NCBI GenBank assembly: GCA_016704445.1
Contig: JADJAE010000160.1
Location: forward strand, 379,433 to 443,432
Length of the DNA stretch: 64,000 bases
Reading direction: 5' to 3'
Source of the DNA: Deltaproteobacteria bacterium
GTDB taxonomy: Bacteria; Myxococcota_A; Polyangia; Polyangiales; Ga0077539
Positions within the stretch are counted from its first letter, which is position 1, and each line of letters starts with the position of its first letter. Of this stretch, positions 63,369-64,000 are shown in pieces. Both the position numbers and the translations under genes were made by a program. The notes below the pieces were generated by a model. The model made no database searches. It saw nothing but the letters and a program-made list of their open reading frames with translations, and was not told the DNA's origin.

Positions 63369-63424
63369 GGATCGCCCGTGGGACGCCAAACCTTCAAGAG
63401 AAGATTCAACGACACCGTCGGGCG

Positions 63425-63871
63425 TCAGAAGGTGCCGAGCAGCGAGGCCCCGAAGCCCCCGGGGTGCGCCGAGAACTGCAGCCCCTGGAGGCCGGGCGGC
63501 AGCGGGCGAGGCACCCGGTTGATCACCCTCTGGGGGACGTAGGCGTCGTTGGCCTGCCAGATGCCGATCGCGGTCGTGGCGACGAAGGCGCTGAGCAGCG
63601 TCCAGTTCATCACCCTCATGGCGAAGGCGATGTTGGCGCGGCGGTCTCCGTCGGTGTCCTGGACGAAGACGCCGGCCTGGGTGGTGGTGGACTGCACCGA
63701 CTGGTCGACGATGGCCGTGGCCACGCTCCCCAGGAGGAAGGTCGCCTCGAGCGAGAGGAAGAGGGCGCCGAGGCCCGTCTGTCGGTTGGCGAACTGCCCG
63801 ACGCCGAAGGCACCAGCGGTCTGCCAGGCGGCACGACCTTGCGACGCGGGCCTCGGAGCGGAGCAGCTCAG
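63425..63871 (-). CDS. DUF5683-like membrane protein, start uncertain
   Basis: The frame is open from 63871 to the stop at 63425. It contains AGAFGVGQFANRQTGLGALF, a hydrophobic segment (LSLEATFLLGSVATAIV), a second one (WTLLSAFVATTAIGIWQ) and the end PGGFGASLLGTF. The 'GVGQFANRQTGLGALFLSLE' pattern resembles DUF5683-type proteins that start 'PGLGQFYN'. No ATG, GTG or TTG precedes this block; the first candidate is a CTG at 63871, overlapping the upstream stop, with LLSC directly around it, so a signal peptide or start has probably been lost to an indel. GTG 63724 would cut away the conserved block. Confidence 0.55.
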   Translation of the reverse strand: MSCSAPRPASQGRAAWQTAGAFGVGQFANRQTGLGALFLSLEATFLLGSVATAIVDQSVQSTTTQAGVFVQDTDGDRRANIAFAMRVMNWTLLSAFVATTAIGIWQANDAYVPQRVINRVPRPLPPGLQGLQFSAHPGGFGASLLGTF

Positions 63872-64000
63872 GAGCGCGCGCGGCGGGCGTCGCGGGTGTT
63901 CTCCTCCAGCCGCCGGGCCTGCGCCCGATCGAGGAGGAGCCGGTCGAGCTCCGGCTCCATGGTCCTCACGACGTCCTCGTAGAGGCGCACGAAGCGCGCT
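63868..64000 (-). CDS. 3' end of a gene entering from the right edge
   Basis: The last 44 codons of a minus-strand gene: RFVRLYEDVVRTMEPELDRL, LLDRAQARRLEENTRDARRA, RS, stop at 63868. It is highly charged and helical, probably a coiled-coil tail. Too little is present to name it. Its stop overlaps the possible start of the DUF5683-like gene, so the two are likely one unit. Confidence 0.55.
   Translation of the reverse strand, partial: ARFVRLYEDVVRTMEPELDRLLLDRAQARRLEENTRDARRARS

Overview
This window is very GC-rich (about 70% by eye), and almost every gene prefers G or C at third codon positions. It holds four Hanks-type Ser/Thr kinases, two sigma-54 activators (one with FHA and GAF domains, one fused to an ATPase/TPR module), many lipoproteins, a type IV pilus minor-pilin/PilY1 operon, an FG-GAP propeller and a TonB-type receptor. 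That mix points to the Myxococcota (a myxobacterium, possibly of the Polyangiales/Sandaracinaceae type), but the family cannot be settled from sequence alone. I see no tRNA, rRNA, insertion sequence, prophage or CRISPR array, so this looks like chromosomal core plus lineage-specific sequence.

Layout. 1-7.7 kb: the 3'-truncated end of a DUF6599-type lipoprotein gene, then the minor pilin operon (FimT/GspH, PilV, PilW, PilX-like, PilY1, lipoprotein) behind a good sigma-54 box. 7.7-9.7 kb: a small protein coupled to a GMC oxidoreductase. 9.7-17.6 kb (minus strand): an FHA kinase with a WNK-like catalytic arrangement, a catalytic/non-catalytic M16 peptidase pair, a TPR protein, a second kinase and a lipoprotein. 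17.8-21.3 kb: yajC-secD-secF. 21.4-29.4 kb: manA, an amidase, glnD, a TPR protein and a third kinase. 29.5-33.4 kb: two large propeller lipoproteins. 33.5-38.3 kb: a small protein, a fused flavin monooxygenase/old yellow enzyme, xthA and a fourth kinase. 38.5-45.6 kb (minus strand): two membrane proteins and a ~1,940-residue protein joining an HExxH metallopeptidase, TerB-like repeats, a COG1112-type SF1 helicase and a nuclease-like tail; this is the best candidate for an undescribed system. 45.7-55.8 kb: surface/export proteins (FG-GAP, WD-like, Cys-rich, Asp-box, TonB-type receptor), a NADAR protein, an MBL hydrolase and an alpha/beta hydrolase. 56.0-64 kb: ribA, a small lipoprotein, the two sigma-54 activators, a lipoprotein, a cytochrome c and two edge genes.

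Two window-wide patterns matter. First, at least twelve genes that begin transcription units have a TANNNT box 6-10 nt before the start codon and no room for a ribosome binding site, which suggests leaderless mRNAs. Second, several genes need single-base shifts to restore their reading frame, often in G/C runs and mostly in the right part of the window. These are more likely residual sequencing indels than true pseudogenes, so the affected genes are annotated here as whole units.
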